A stretch of DNA of 64,000 bases from Pedobacter sp. PLR (GTDB lineage Bacteria; Bacteroidota; Bacteroidia; Sphingobacteriales; Sphingobacteriaceae). This document shows, piece after piece, positions 1-9,078 of the stretch. A program made the position numbers and the translations under genes. The stretch is taken from positions 124,001-188,000 of the forward strand of contig NZ_JAPIVQ010000011.1 of assembly GCF_026239675.1 (NCBI RefSeq), read 5' to 3'. Each line of letters starts with the position of its first letter. Positions within the stretch are counted from its first letter, which is position 1. The notes under the pieces were generated by a model, which saw only the letters and a program-made list of their open reading frames with translations, was not told the DNA's origin and ran no database searches.

Positions 1-1
1 G

Positions 2-2668
2 CAGGGAAAAGGAGCAGGTATTGATGTGCAAAAATCCGGCGGCAACAGTAAACCAGGATCTGCTCCGGTCATCAGGATCAGGGGCGTAAGGTCTATCAGT
101 GCAGATAACGGGCCATTATTTGTCGTAGACGGGATTCCTTATAACGGTAATATTAATGATCTGAATCCTGATGACGTCGTTTCTGTTGAGGTGCTTAAAG
201 ATGCTTCTTCCACGGCGATTTATGGTTCCAGAGGTGCCAATGGCGTTATTCTGGTGAGTACTAAAAGAGGTAAATCCGGTGAGCCGGTGGTCACCTATAG
301 CGGTTATGCCGGCTTTACGAAACATCTGGGGCAGATCAATGTAATGGACGGACCGCAGTTTGCAGAATTGAAAAAATGGGCGGTAGTGAATGGGAATTTT
401 GTAGGGGGTAAACCTAAATATTCAGGCATCAATGATCCGACATTACTAACGGATGGTATTTTTTCTGCGGAAGAACTGGAAGGGATTAAAACAGGCAGAA
501 GTACCAACTGGCAGGATTTGATCTATAAAACAGGGCTCAACACAGATCATCAGGTAGGTGTTTCCGGAGGTTCGGAGAAAACACAATATGCGGTATCCAC
601 GGGGTACCATAATGAAACGGGTATTTATCCCGGACAATCTTTTGAGCGCTTTACGATGAAAGCGAGTTTCGATCAGCAGCTCGGGAAAGCGGTAAAAGTA
701 GGACTGAGCACTTTAAATAACTATTCTGATACACAGGGTGAGGGTGCAAATCCAATGGGCCAGGTGTTAAGGGCAAGTCCTTTATCCAGTCCTTATACTG
801 CGGATGGGGATCTGGTAGGCTTCGTTCCCGGAAGTGCAAATCAGGTATGGAATCCCCTGGGAGATTTTGTGAAGGGTGCAAAAGTTGAAGACAGGAAGCG
901 GTTCGGGACCTTTACCACTTTATATACGGATGTAAAAATCTCTGAATCCTTAAAGTATAAATTCAATGCAGGTGCAGAGATCAAGTCGGATAATTATGGG
1001 AATTTTTACGCCAGCAGGACTTCGAACAACCTGGGTGGATTGTCTACTTCCAGCAACCGAAGCAGCTTTAGAAGCAATTATACCCTGGAAAATATCCTGA
1101 CTTATGATAAAGTGATTGCTGAAAAACACCGGATCAATTTTACCGGATTGTTTAGCTTTCAGGAGTCTTATGCGCAGTCCAACAGGTTTAATAACAATGA
1201 TATTGCCGCTGAACTGCAATATTTCAATCCCGCTTTCGGTTCCAACCTGACCGGTTCCGGTGAGTATGAAAAATGGGCCATTGTATCTTATATGGGGCGT
1301 TTAAATTACGCCTTTAAGAATAAATACCTGATGACCCTGACGATGCGTTCTGATGGCTCATCACGCCTGGCACCAGGCAGTAAATACCAGGTTTTTCCTT
1401 CTGCGGCACTCGCCTGGAATGTGATGGAAGAATCCTTCATGCAAAATGTGAAGGCGATCAACAATTTGAAATTAAGAGGGAGTTACGGGATGGTAGGAAA
1501 CACCTCCATCGATGCTTATCAGACTTTAGGCAGTCTGGGCGCTTCCGTGTATAATTTTGGAGATCAAACCACTACCGGCGTATTTCTGGCGAATGTGGTG
1601 AATAAAAATCTAAAGTGGGAATCCACGACCACAGCAAATATAGGTGTAGACTTTGCCTTGTTTGACAACCGGTTATCGGGAACTGTTGAGGCTTATAAAT
1701 CCTGGACTAAAGACCTGTTGTTGCCACAAAATTTACCGGCTACTTCGGGTATCCCGAATTCCATTCTTAGAAATGTCGGAAAAACAGAGAATAAAGGCCT
1801 GGAATTCCAGATCAGCACGGTGAATTTTAAAGGTGATGGAAAAAAGGAATTCTCCTGGAGTACTGATTTAAATGTCTTTATCAATAGAGGAAAGATTACG
1901 GCTTTACAGGATGGGGTGATCAATGACATCGCCAACAGCAGGTTTGTAGGAGAAGCTATTGGAACGATCTATGATTACCGCAGATTGGGAATCTGGCAGA
2001 ATACGCCGGCCGATTCTGCATTGGCTAAGAGCCTTGGTTTATCCTTATCCGGAACAGGTTCAGTCATTGGAAATATCAAAGTAGACAATGCAAATCAGAC
2101 ACCTACCGCTGCAGGTGATCAAAGGATCAATGCAGACGATCGTGTCTTTATCGGTTCGAGCCAGCCGAAATGGTCCGGTGGGATTACCAATCGCTTTGCT
2201 TACAAAAACCTGGACTTTACCGTTGTGGCTTTTGGTCGCTTTGGAAGTACGATCGTAAGCAGGGTTCACAACAGCGGTTTTGCCAATACTTTTCAGGGGA
2301 ATTACAACAACCTGAATGTCCATTACTGGACACCGGAAAATGGGGAGAACTACTGGCCTAAACCCAATGCTGCTGCGGGGAATACACCAAACAATTCTAC
2401 ACTGGGATACTTTGACGGTACGTTTGTGAAGATCCGGAGCTTGTCGCTCGGTTATTTATTACCAACGCCATTGCTTGCTAAGATCGGTGCAAAATCACTC
2501 CGTGTATTTGCGACTGCCAATGATGCTTTTATCCTGTTCTCCAAATACAGAAATAAATACAGCGGCATAGATCCGGAAGCGATTGGCGGCGACAACAATC
2601 GCGGAGATGTGAATGTAGATACTCCGGCTACCTACTCCATTATTTTTGGACTAAATCTGACCCTTTAA
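2..2668 (+). CDS. SusC/RagA-family TonB-dependent outer-membrane receptor, 5' end outside the window
   Basis: This is the C-terminal part (888 residues) of a TonB-linked outer-membrane transporter that imports glycans or peptides captured by its SusD partner. The reading frame is open to the left edge, so the signal peptide, any carboxypeptidase-like domain and the TonB box lie outside. The first visible residues are the plug: IRIRGVRS, then VDGIPYNG, then VEVLKDASSTAIYGSRGANGV, the hallmark SusC plug motifs. The remainder is beta-barrel rich in aromatic strands and ends in SIIFGLNLTL. The SusD-like gene follows 11 bp downstream, so the two are surely co-transcribed. An internal GTG at 26 is not a real start. 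The substrate cannot be read from the sequence. Confidence 0.95.
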   Translation, partial: QGKGAGIDVQKSGGNSKPGSAPVIRIRGVRSISADNGPLFVVDGIPYNGNINDLNPDDVVSVEVLKDASSTAIYGSRGANGVILVSTKRGKSGEPVVTYSGYAGFTKHLGQINVMDGPQFAELKKWAVVNGNFVGGKPKYSGINDPTLLTDGIFSAEELEGIKTGRSTNWQDLIYKTGLNTDHQVGVSGGSEKTQYAVSTGYHNETGIYPGQSFERFTMKASFDQQLGKAVKVGLSTLNNYSDTQGEGANPMGQVLRASPLSSPYTADGDLVGFVPGSANQVWNPLGDFVKGAKVEDRKRFGTFTTLYTDVKISESLKYKFNAGAEIKSDNYGNFYASRTSNNLGGLSTSSNRSSFRSNYTLENILTYDKVIAEKHRINFTGLFSFQESYAQSNRFNNNDIAAELQYFNPAFGSNLTGSGEYEKWAIVSYMGRLNYAFKNKYLMTLTMRSDGSSRLAPGSKYQVFPSAALAWNVMEESFMQNVKAINNLKLRGSYGMVGNTSIDAYQTLGSLGASVYNFGDQTTTGVFLANVVNKNLKWESTTTANIGVDFALFDNRLSGTVEAYKSWTKDLLLPQNLPATSGIPNSILRNVGKTENKGLEFQISTVNFKGDGKKEFSWSTDLNVFINRGKITALQDGVINDIANSRFVGEAIGTIYDYRRLGIWQNTPADSALAKSLGLSLSGTGSVIGNIKVDNANQTPTAAGDQRINADDRVFIGSSQPKWSGGITNRFAYKNLDFTVVAFGRFGSTIVSRVHNSGFANTFQGNYNNLNVHYWTPENGENYWPKPNAAAGNTPNNSTLGYFDGTFVKIRSLSLGYLLPTPLLAKIGAKSLRVFATANDAFILFSKYRNKYSGIDPEAIGGDNNRGDVNVDTPATYSIIFGLNLTL

Positions 2669-2679
2669 TTTTAAAGACC

Positions 2680-4383
2680 ATGAAAAAGATCACTATTTTT
2701 CTGCTGGGCTGTCTGCTTGTTGCAGGAGTTCCCGGATGTAAAAAAGCACTGACCGAAGAACCGCATTCTATTTTAACTCCCGAATTTTTCAGGACCACGC
2801 AAGGCTTTAAAAAAGGTCTCGACGCCGCTTATGCAGGCACAAGGATGTTATGGGGAACTCAAAACCTGTTCACGATGACGGTTGTCGGAACGGATGAGTT
2901 TTTTACCGGTAAGGATGGAAATAATGACATCAATAAATACAACAGCAATTACAATACTTCTAACGGGACGGTAGCTGCCATCTGGAAAGAGTGTTATACC
3001 AATATCAATACCTGCAACGGGATCATTGAAAATGCGCCTGTGGTGACAGGTATTGACGAGCTGACCAAAGGCCGGATGGTTGCTGAGGCGAAATTCCTGC
3101 GGGCTAATTTATACTTCCTGTTGCTGCAATTCTGGGGAGATGTGACCTTGAATAAGTCATTTCAGACGGAGGCTATCACCTCGGCTACGAGATCGCCCCT
3201 GGCGGAAGTTTATGATTTTATCATCGCAGACCTGAATGAGGCTATCGCGACACCAGGTTTGTATGCAGGTCCGAAGACCGCAGGTGTACGCCCCGGACAA
3301 GCCAATAAAGCAGCCAGTCAGCATGTGCTGGCAAAAGTGTATCTGGCAAGAGCAGGTTCTGCCGCTAAGAAATCAACGGATTATACCAATGCTTATACCA
3401 CCGCAATGGAGGTGATTAATACTAGTGGACTTTCTTTACTTCCGGATTTTGCCCAGGTGTATGCCGAAGGAAATGAAGGCAGTAACGAGGTGTTATGGAC
3501 GGTTCAGCATACGCCTAATCTGGCCTATAACGGGCCTAATAACAGTGGTGGGGCTGATAATGTGTTGAACCATATGTGGGTTCCTCAGTATGAGTTGCAG
3601 CCGGGCATGCAGCGCGATGTGTTTTATGGCAGACCTTATATCCGTTGCGTACCTACGCCATGGTTAACGGGAACGGCCTTTGCAGAGCGGGTAAATGATA
3701 CGCGTTATCAGAAAACCTTCCAGACCGTTTGGTATAGTAACAATGCCGCCTCTATTCCGCTGTGGACCGCACCGCTTCCTCCGGGAGCGCCGGCAAATGC
3801 AGTGGTTGGTCAGCCTAAATATAAAGTTGGAGATACCGCGATTTATATGCCGGGGGTAGAGGTCAGCAACGCAAAGATTGCAGCTTCAAGATACCTGCTG
3901 ATTCCGCCCCGTAATTATACGATCAGCTTATCACCCTATATGCAGAAATACAATGACACCAAACGTGCGGATTTGAATTACCCTTCGATCCGTCCGGTGA
4001 TCGTGTATCGTTTGGCAGAAACTTATCTGATTGCCGCGGAAGCCGCATTTATGGGTGGTTCTAGTCCTGCTGATGCGTTGAAGAACCTGAATGTAGTCCG
4101 CAGGAGAGCAGCTTTTCCAAATGCAAATACGCAGTCAATGGAGGTAAACAGCATTCCTGGTCTTGATTTTATTCTGGATGAACGTTCCAGAGAATTGTGT
4201 GGCGAACAGCTGCGATGGCTGGATCTGGTGCGGACTAATAAACTGGAATCAAGGTTGAAGTTGTACAATGAGGAGGCTAAAGGAAACGTTAAACCTTTCC
4301 ATAATTTGCGCCCTATCCCTCAATCGCAGATTGACGCCACGACTACCGGGCCGCGGTATCCTCAAAACCCGGGTTGGTTCTAG
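2680..4383 (+). CDS. SusD/RagB-family nutrient-binding outer-membrane lipoprotein
   Basis: A 567-residue surface lipoprotein that forms the lid of the SusC transporter and binds its ligand. The N-terminus is a lipoprotein signal (hydrophobic core LLGCLLVAGVPGC with the lipobox Cys near residue 20). The SusD N-terminal helical motifs are visible (KGLDAAYAGTRMLWG, AEAKFLRANLYFLLLQFWG), and the C-terminal SusD domain has IRPVIVYRLAETYLIAAEA, FILDERSRELCGEQLRWLDLVRT and a terminal NPGW. Length is within the family range. It sits 11 bp after the SusC gene and is followed by a strong hairpin terminator, so it is the last gene of the unit. No glycoside hydrolase follows directly, so the locus substrate is unknown. 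Confidence 0.95.
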   Translation: MKKITIFLLGCLLVAGVPGCKKALTEEPHSILTPEFFRTTQGFKKGLDAAYAGTRMLWGTQNLFTMTVVGTDEFFTGKDGNNDINKYNSNYNTSNGTVAAIWKECYTNINTCNGIIENAPVVTGIDELTKGRMVAEAKFLRANLYFLLLQFWGDVTLNKSFQTEAITSATRSPLAEVYDFIIADLNEAIATPGLYAGPKTAGVRPGQANKAASQHVLAKVYLARAGSAAKKSTDYTNAYTTAMEVINTSGLSLLPDFAQVYAEGNEGSNEVLWTVQHTPNLAYNGPNNSGGADNVLNHMWVPQYELQPGMQRDVFYGRPYIRCVPTPWLTGTAFAERVNDTRYQKTFQTVWYSNNAASIPLWTAPLPPGAPANAVVGQPKYKVGDTAIYMPGVEVSNAKIAASRYLLIPPRNYTISLSPYMQKYNDTKRADLNYPSIRPVIVYRLAETYLIAAEAAFMGGSSPADALKNLNVVRRRAAFPNANTQSMEVNSIPGLDFILDERSRELCGEQLRWLDLVRTNKLESRLKLYNEEAKGNVKPFHNLRPIPQSQIDATTTGPRYPQNPGWF

Positions 4384-4400
4384 TTTACAATTGCTTTATA

Positions 4401-4447
4401 AAACCAGCAGCTTTTACCGTTTTGGGTAAAAGCTGCTGGTTTCTTTA
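4401..4447. terminator. Bidirectional hairpin terminator between SusD and DinB genes
   Basis: A perfect 18-bp inverted repeat (4401-4418 pairing with 4425-4442) has a 6-nt loop and A/T tracts on both sides. It lies between two convergent genes and can end transcription from both. Confidence 0.9.
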
Positions 4448-4460
4448 TGTTTTTGAAGGA

Positions 4461-4961
4461 TTAATCTAAGGCCGGCATTCCCATGCTTTCCCATTCTTCT
4501 TTAGAAGGGCCGTAAATTCCAGGCACTGTTAAGCCAAGCATTCTCATGATGACCGTCATCTGGCTTCTATGGTGGCTTTCATGTGCGATTAAAATAGAAA
4601 GCACTTTACCTTTTTTCCATTGGTAACCGTACATATTCACCAGGTCGTCCAGATTTGAATCTGTCCATTTTAACCTGACGGTACGCATCAATAAGGTGTT
4701 GTAATCGACATAAGTTTCGATCAGTTCCGGCAGTGTAGCAGGGATCGGAAGCTCGTGTAAAAGATCAGTTTCAAACAGGCCCGCATTTTTACCCATCTCC
4801 GTAAGGGTCTGGGTGATGTGCCATGCCAGGCGTTCCAGGGAACGTACATTTTCGTGAATTTTTACTGATTTGGTTTCCTCGCTGAGGTTGGAAAATAGTT
4901 TGACGGTATTTGACTCTTCTTCTTTACGCGCTGTCAGGAAATCTTCAATACTACGGTACAT
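4461..4961 (-). CDS. DinB family protein
   Basis: A 166-residue protein of the DinB/YfiT-like four-helix-bundle superfamily. These proteins are putative metal-dependent enzymes, often thiol transferases or hydrolases. The histidines expected for the metal site are visible: LAWHITQTL near residue 48 and IAHESHHRSQ near residues 126-135, the typical C-terminal position. No signal peptide is present, so it should be cytoplasmic. It stands alone, convergent to the SusD gene with a shared terminator between. The actual substrate is unknown. Despite the name, this family is distinct from DNA polymerase IV. Confidence 0.85.
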   Translation of the reverse strand: MYRSIEDFLTARKEEESNTVKLFSNLSEETKSVKIHENVRSLERLAWHITQTLTEMGKNAGLFETDLLHELPIPATLPELIETYVDYNTLLMRTVRLKWTDSNLDDLVNMYGYQWKKGKVLSILIAHESHHRSQMTVIMRMLGLTVPGIYGPSKEEWESMGMPALD

Positions 4962-5108
4962 AATTCTCGGTTTTTTGTCTTGCGAAGGTGCGAAGATTTC
5001 CTCGGTTGCTCAAATAAGAATTCAATTCTTCTCATAATGTTGAAATTATTTTCAATGAATTGCGATGGACAGGAACCGTAATCCGGATCATTTGTGCTGG
5101 ATTTTACC

Positions 5109-5789
5109 CTATTTATTTAAGAGCAATCGTTCCACCTGATCCAGATGAGCTTGTATGGTTGCAAGGGGGAAATCACCTCTGTTGCCATAGGTGATGAGCC
5201 TGAGGTATTCTCCGAGAATCAGGCTTTGTCCGTATTTCGTTTTAGACCAGTTCCCGCTGTTTACCGGATAGTCTTTGTGATCTGAGGGTAGTGGTAATGG
5301 AATGCAATAAATCTTTGTGTTTGGGAAAAAACTTTTTAAAGATAAGGCGGCTCTTTTACTGGCATAAGCATGGCAAATGAAAGTGATGGTTTTTATATTT
5401 TCAATATCAATTAGTTTTTCCGCTTCCTGAATGTTTTCGAACATATCCTTAGAGCTGGTCTCCAATATGATGTTGCGTTGCTTATGTTTTTCCGGCAGAT
5501 GTCCATAAATGGCTTCAGATTCCGGTCTGTTTTGATGATAGGAGTTTCCGAAATTTGCAATACCGCCGGTAATTATAACCTGGTCCACAAGGTTCCTGTC
5601 GATCAGCTTAGCGATGAGCGCTGCAATTTCTTTATGTTTTACATTCGATCCAAAAACAAATAACAGGTCTGAAGATGTTAATTCTTCCTCCTGAAAACAT
5701 AAGTCTGTCAGTACATTAACGAGCCCCTGATCCATCGTTGGGCAGGAAGGGTAGGGTAGAAGATCTGTTTGTGGTTGTTTTTGTTCCAT
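5109..5789 (-). CDS. YdcF/SanA-like DUF218 protein
   Basis: A DUF218 (ElyC/SanA/YdcF) domain protein. The Rossmann-like core shows LLFVFGSN, VDQVIITGGIANFG, PESEAIYGHL, NIILETSSKDMFENIQEA and ITFICHAYASKRAALSL, the usual order of conserved motifs. No N-terminal membrane helix is seen, so it resembles cytoplasmic YdcF rather than ElyC. The open frame extends upstream to 5888, but the first 33 residues are Lys/Asn-rich and lack family character. The ATG at 5789 has GGAAG eight bases upstream and gives a 226-residue protein of normal family length. Function in this group is poorly defined. Confidence 0.8.
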   Translation of the reverse strand: MEQKQPQTDLLPYPSCPTMDQGLVNVLTDLCFQEEELTSSDLLFVFGSNVKHKEIAALIAKLIDRNLVDQVIITGGIANFGNSYHQNRPESEAIYGHLPEKHKQRNIILETSSKDMFENIQEAEKLIDIENIKTITFICHAYASKRAALSLKSFFPNTKIYCIPLPLPSDHKDYPVNSGNWSKTKYGQSLILGEYLRLITYGNRGDFPLATIQAHLDQVERLLLNK

Positions 5790-6057
5790 GTGCCTATGCT
5801 TCCGAAAACAATTCAATCGGTAATTTGGTTTTGTATTATATTCAATATCGGTAACTTCAATGAACAGCGCTTTATTTTTTTTGTTCATTATTATTTATTT
5901 CTTATCACAGGTCAAGAGCCGACTGGTATTTTAAGGGATATCTTTATTTGTCTTAATTAGGTTAACAAAAGGGAGGAAATAAATATGATGAAATGGATGA
6001 TAGCGATTTGGATTTCAAGACATTTTAAAAAAGTATAGTAGTATATAAAGCGGTTGT

Positions 6058-8589
6058 ATGGTAAAACATTTACTTTTTTCTGCGCTGATGTTTGCAGGTC
6101 TTTGCAGCAATGCACAGGATTCTATTTCCATCAGTATTTATCCTAAATATGATCAGGTAGGGAAGTTTCACCGCTTTCTCTTTGGAGAGAATTACCGGAA
6201 GGAATATGCAGCCCTCACTAAGGTACCGGTGATCCGTTTGTCTCAGATCAAAGGCGGGCTGACCCCGATTAAAAGAGGCGGGGGAAATCAAACCCATTCC
6301 CTGAGGATGGAAGACAAACAAGGAAAGGAATGGGTCCTGCGCTCCGTAGAAAAATACCCGGAAGTACTGCTGCCTTTAGAGTTACAGGCCACTTTTGCGA
6401 AGGATATTGTGAAAGACAACATGTCTGCACAACATCCTTTTTCTGCATTGGTGGTGCCGGTTTTCGCAAATGCCGCAGGGATTCCACATAGCAGTCCGAT
6501 GATTGGCTGGGTGCTTCCTGATGAAGCTCTCGGAGAGTTTGCCCCGGTTTTCGAAAATAGTCTTTGTCTGCTGGAAGAAAGAGAACCTGAAGGGGATACC
6601 GACAACACGGAGAAAATGTTGCGAAAGCTAAATGATAACCATGACAATGCTGTAGATGCGCCCTTGCTGCTCAAAGCGAAAGCTTTAGATTATTTGCTGG
6701 GAGATTGGGACCGGCATGAAGACCAATGGCGCTGGATTCCAGAAAAGACCGCCCAGGGGATTCGTTATGTGGTGGTCCCGCGCGACCGTGATATGGTTTA
6801 TTACCTTTCAGAGGGCTTGATTCCAAGATTTGCTCAGGTTTCCTGGCTGCTACCCATGATTCAGGGTTACGAACGGAATGTTCAAAATATCAACTGGTTT
6901 TTCTGGGAAGGAAGGAGCATGTATGGCCGGATACTCGGAACAATGGGGGAAGAAGAATGGAACCGTATCGTTCAGGAATTTGCACTGTCCATGACAGATG
7001 AGGTTTTTGAGCATGCGCTAAAGCGTTTGCCGGAACCGGGTTATTCCTTGCGTCATGATCAGTTAATGGCCCAGCTGAAAGTAAGAAGATCGGCCTTGCC
7101 GGAAATCATGAAAGGCTATTACCGTTTTATGAACCGGATTGTTGATGTTCAGGGTAGCAATAAGAACGAATTGCTGGAGATCAGCGATCACGGTACTTCT
7201 GGCTTAACCGTAAACTTAAAAAAGCTGGATAAGAATGGCCAGGCCGGGGAACAGATTTTTAACCGCAATTACGATCCTTCGGTAACTAAGGAGATCCGGT
7301 TGTATGTTAGAGACGGTACTGACCGGGTTGTACTCAATAATAAGAACGCCAATATCCGCCTTCGCATCGTCAACGGGGAAGGAGATAAACATTATAAGGT
7401 GCTGGAAGCCAAACGTAGGGTTCCTTTGTATGGAATGGAAAAGGGGATTACTTATTCGGGAGCGGATTCCCGGTTAATCAAACATCTGGATAACGACACC
7501 AATAATACCCATTATGTGCCCACAGATTTGTATTCCCGGAATATGACTTTGCTCAATGCCGGTTTTAATGATGATGACGGCCTTTCTATGGGCTTATCCT
7601 ATAAAATAATGAGCCCTGGTTTTCGGAAACTGCCATTCGGAAATATACATTCCTTCTCCTTCCTGCATTCTTTTAAGACCAATGCCTTTAGTTTTAACTA
7701 TTCGAGCGAATGGTTCCAGGCTTTAGGGAAAGCAGATATCGTATTACAGGCGACTGCTTTTGCGCCTGAGAATTCGCAGAATTTCTTCGGTCTGGGGAAT
7801 GAAACCCCCTATCATAAAATCGGCGACTATATAGTATACTATAGGGCAAGGTTTAGTTTATATGATTTTGATCCTGCTTTAAGGTGGCGCAGCGACAAGA
7901 ATACCTGGAGCATCGGGCCTACTTTTCAGTATTATCGTTTTAACAGGGAAGACAATGACGACCGGTTCATTGCTAACAGCGATTTGCTGCATTCGCCGGA
8001 TAGCGCAACGGTTAGTCAGGATAAATGGTACGCAGGTTTTAAGGTTGGTTTTACCCGCAATACCAGGAATAATGAGGTGTTACCTTCCTCCGGAAGTTAC
8101 CTGGATGCGAAGCTGCGGTTTTACGGAGGCTTAAATCAGGCTGCGGAATCGTCAGTTCAGCTGTTGGCCAGCTATACTTTTTACCAAAGGATAGGAAATT
8201 CTAAGCGTTTTGTGCTGGCAAATAGAACCGGCGGAGGCCTGACTTTTGGAAATCAGGCTTTTTATCAGTCTAATTATATCGGCGGACAAGGAAATTTATT
8301 AGGTTTCCGTTCTTTTCGCTTTGGCGGGCAGCATAGCTTGTATAATAATCTGGAACTTCGCACAAAACTCGCCAATGTTGGCGGCTACATTTTACCGGGA
8401 CAATTCGGAATAACGGCCTTCTTTGATACGGGAAGGGTGTGGACGAAGGATGATCAGTCCGATGTATGGCATTATAGCTATGGAGGCGGATTGTATTATG
8501 CACCAGCCATTTTAACGGTAATACAGGCGCAATTGGCCCACTCCAAAGAGGGGTATTACCCTTATATCACCATGAAATTCAGGTATTAA
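6058..8589 (+). CDS. Outer-membrane protein: kinase-like N-terminal domain plus BamA/TamA-type barrel
   Basis: An 843-residue exported protein (signal peptide residues 1-20, cleavage after SNA). Residues about 480-843 form an Omp85/surface-antigen type beta-barrel with a terminal aromatic residue (ITMKFRY), as in the BamA/TamA family. The N-terminal half is unusual: GGGNQT at 74-79, a basic residue on the next strand (EWVLRS, R95), GDWDRHEDQWRW at 215-226 and PRDRDM at 241-246. This order resembles the glycine loop, ATP-contacting basic residue, catalytic DRH motif and metal-binding Asp of Fam20/HipA-like atypical kinases. Related Bacteroidota proteins often carry an extra calcineurin-like phosphoesterase domain, which is absent here. 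Kinase activity is an inference and no substrate is known. Confidence 0.75.
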   Translation: MVKHLLFSALMFAGLCSNAQDSISISIYPKYDQVGKFHRFLFGENYRKEYAALTKVPVIRLSQIKGGLTPIKRGGGNQTHSLRMEDKQGKEWVLRSVEKYPEVLLPLELQATFAKDIVKDNMSAQHPFSALVVPVFANAAGIPHSSPMIGWVLPDEALGEFAPVFENSLCLLEEREPEGDTDNTEKMLRKLNDNHDNAVDAPLLLKAKALDYLLGDWDRHEDQWRWIPEKTAQGIRYVVVPRDRDMVYYLSEGLIPRFAQVSWLLPMIQGYERNVQNINWFFWEGRSMYGRILGTMGEEEWNRIVQEFALSMTDEVFEHALKRLPEPGYSLRHDQLMAQLKVRRSALPEIMKGYYRFMNRIVDVQGSNKNELLEISDHGTSGLTVNLKKLDKNGQAGEQIFNRNYDPSVTKEIRLYVRDGTDRVVLNNKNANIRLRIVNGEGDKHYKVLEAKRRVPLYGMEKGITYSGADSRLIKHLDNDTNNTHYVPTDLYSRNMTLLNAGFNDDDGLSMGLSYKIMSPGFRKLPFGNIHSFSFLHSFKTNAFSFNYSSEWFQALGKADIVLQATAFAPENSQNFFGLGNETPYHKIGDYIVYYRARFSLYDFDPALRWRSDKNTWSIGPTFQYYRFNREDNDDRFIANSDLLHSPDSATVSQDKWYAGFKVGFTRNTRNNEVLPSSGSYLDAKLRFYGGLNQAAESSVQLLASYTFYQRIGNSKRFVLANRTGGGLTFGNQAFYQSNYIGGQGNLLGFRSFRFGGQHSLYNNLELRTKLANVGGYILPGQFGITAFFDTGRVWTKDDQSDVWHYSYGGGLYYAPAILTVIQAQLAHSKEGYYPYITMKFRY

Positions 8590-8634
8590 TAAAATTATAT
8601 TTGATGAAATGACTGTATTGCAATTATTTATACT

Positions 8635-8642
8635 TACATTTG
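8635..8642 (+). promoter_or_regulatory. Candidate -7 promoter element of the cold-shock gene
   Basis: TACATTTG matches the Bacteroidota -7 consensus TAnnTTTG and lies 26 bp before the ATG at 8669. A TTG at 8618-8620 is only 14 nt upstream, shorter than the usual spacing of about 19, so the -33 element is uncertain. The hydrophobic in-frame extension back to 8609 overlaps this element, which argues that it is not translated. Confidence 0.55.
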
Positions 8643-8668
8643 TCCTATTAATTATAATAAAAAATACA

Positions 8669-8860
8669 ATGCAAGAAGGAGTAGTAAAATTTTTTAATGA
8701 AACTAAAGGTTTCGGATTCATCGTTCCAAACTCGGGCGAAAGTGAAATCTTTGTTCATTCAACTGGCTTATTAGCCGACATCCGTGAGAACGATAAAGTT
8801 TCTTATGATGTTGAAGAAGGTCGTAAAGGTCTTAATGCAGTAAATGTTAAGGTGATTTAA
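8669..8860 (+). CDS. Cold-shock domain protein
   Basis: A 63-residue CspA-type protein, an RNA/ssDNA-binding chaperone of the OB fold. It begins MQEGVVKFFNETKGFGFI and contains the RNP1 motif KGFGFI and RNP2 motif EIFVHST, with a typical C-terminus NAVNVKVI. The start at 8669 gives exactly the usual family length. An upstream in-frame ATG at 8609 would add 20 hydrophobic residues unrelated to the family and would overlap the promoter. The leader is short (about 20 nt), unlike the long thermosensing leader of E. coli cspA. A strong terminator follows, so it is monocistronic. Confidence 0.95.
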   Translation: MQEGVVKFFNETKGFGFIVPNSGESEIFVHSTGLLADIRENDKVSYDVEEGRKGLNAVNVKVI

Positions 8861-8881
8861 ATTTCCTCAATATAAATTGTG

Positions 8882-8911
8882 AAAACTGCCCCTCAAGGGC
8901 AGTTTTTTTTT
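8882..8911 (+). terminator. Rho-independent terminator of the cold-shock gene
   Basis: A 10-bp perfect stem (8882-8891 with 8897-8906) and a 5-nt loop are followed by a run of nine T residues, 21 bp after the stop codon. Confidence 0.95.
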
Positions 8912-9078
8912 GTGCCCTGTTTTTTTGAATTCGGTTGCGGGGTAATGTGCAGTTAATGGTTTCCTGATTCTTTTAGGAAGCAATGGGGCTGGCTATTAAG
9001 TTAGGTCCTGGTTTCAGCAAGGGCTGTTAGAAAACTACAATCTTCCTGATCCGGTGATTTTCTTCGCTGTCGGATACC

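Noticed and set aside
26..2668. GTG at 26 as the true start of the first gene
   Set aside because: The same frame is open to the left edge and the residues before it continue the SusC plug domain.
6288..6674. Minus-strand 128-codon open frame
   Set aside because: It lies wholly inside the outer-membrane protein gene and has no protein-family character.
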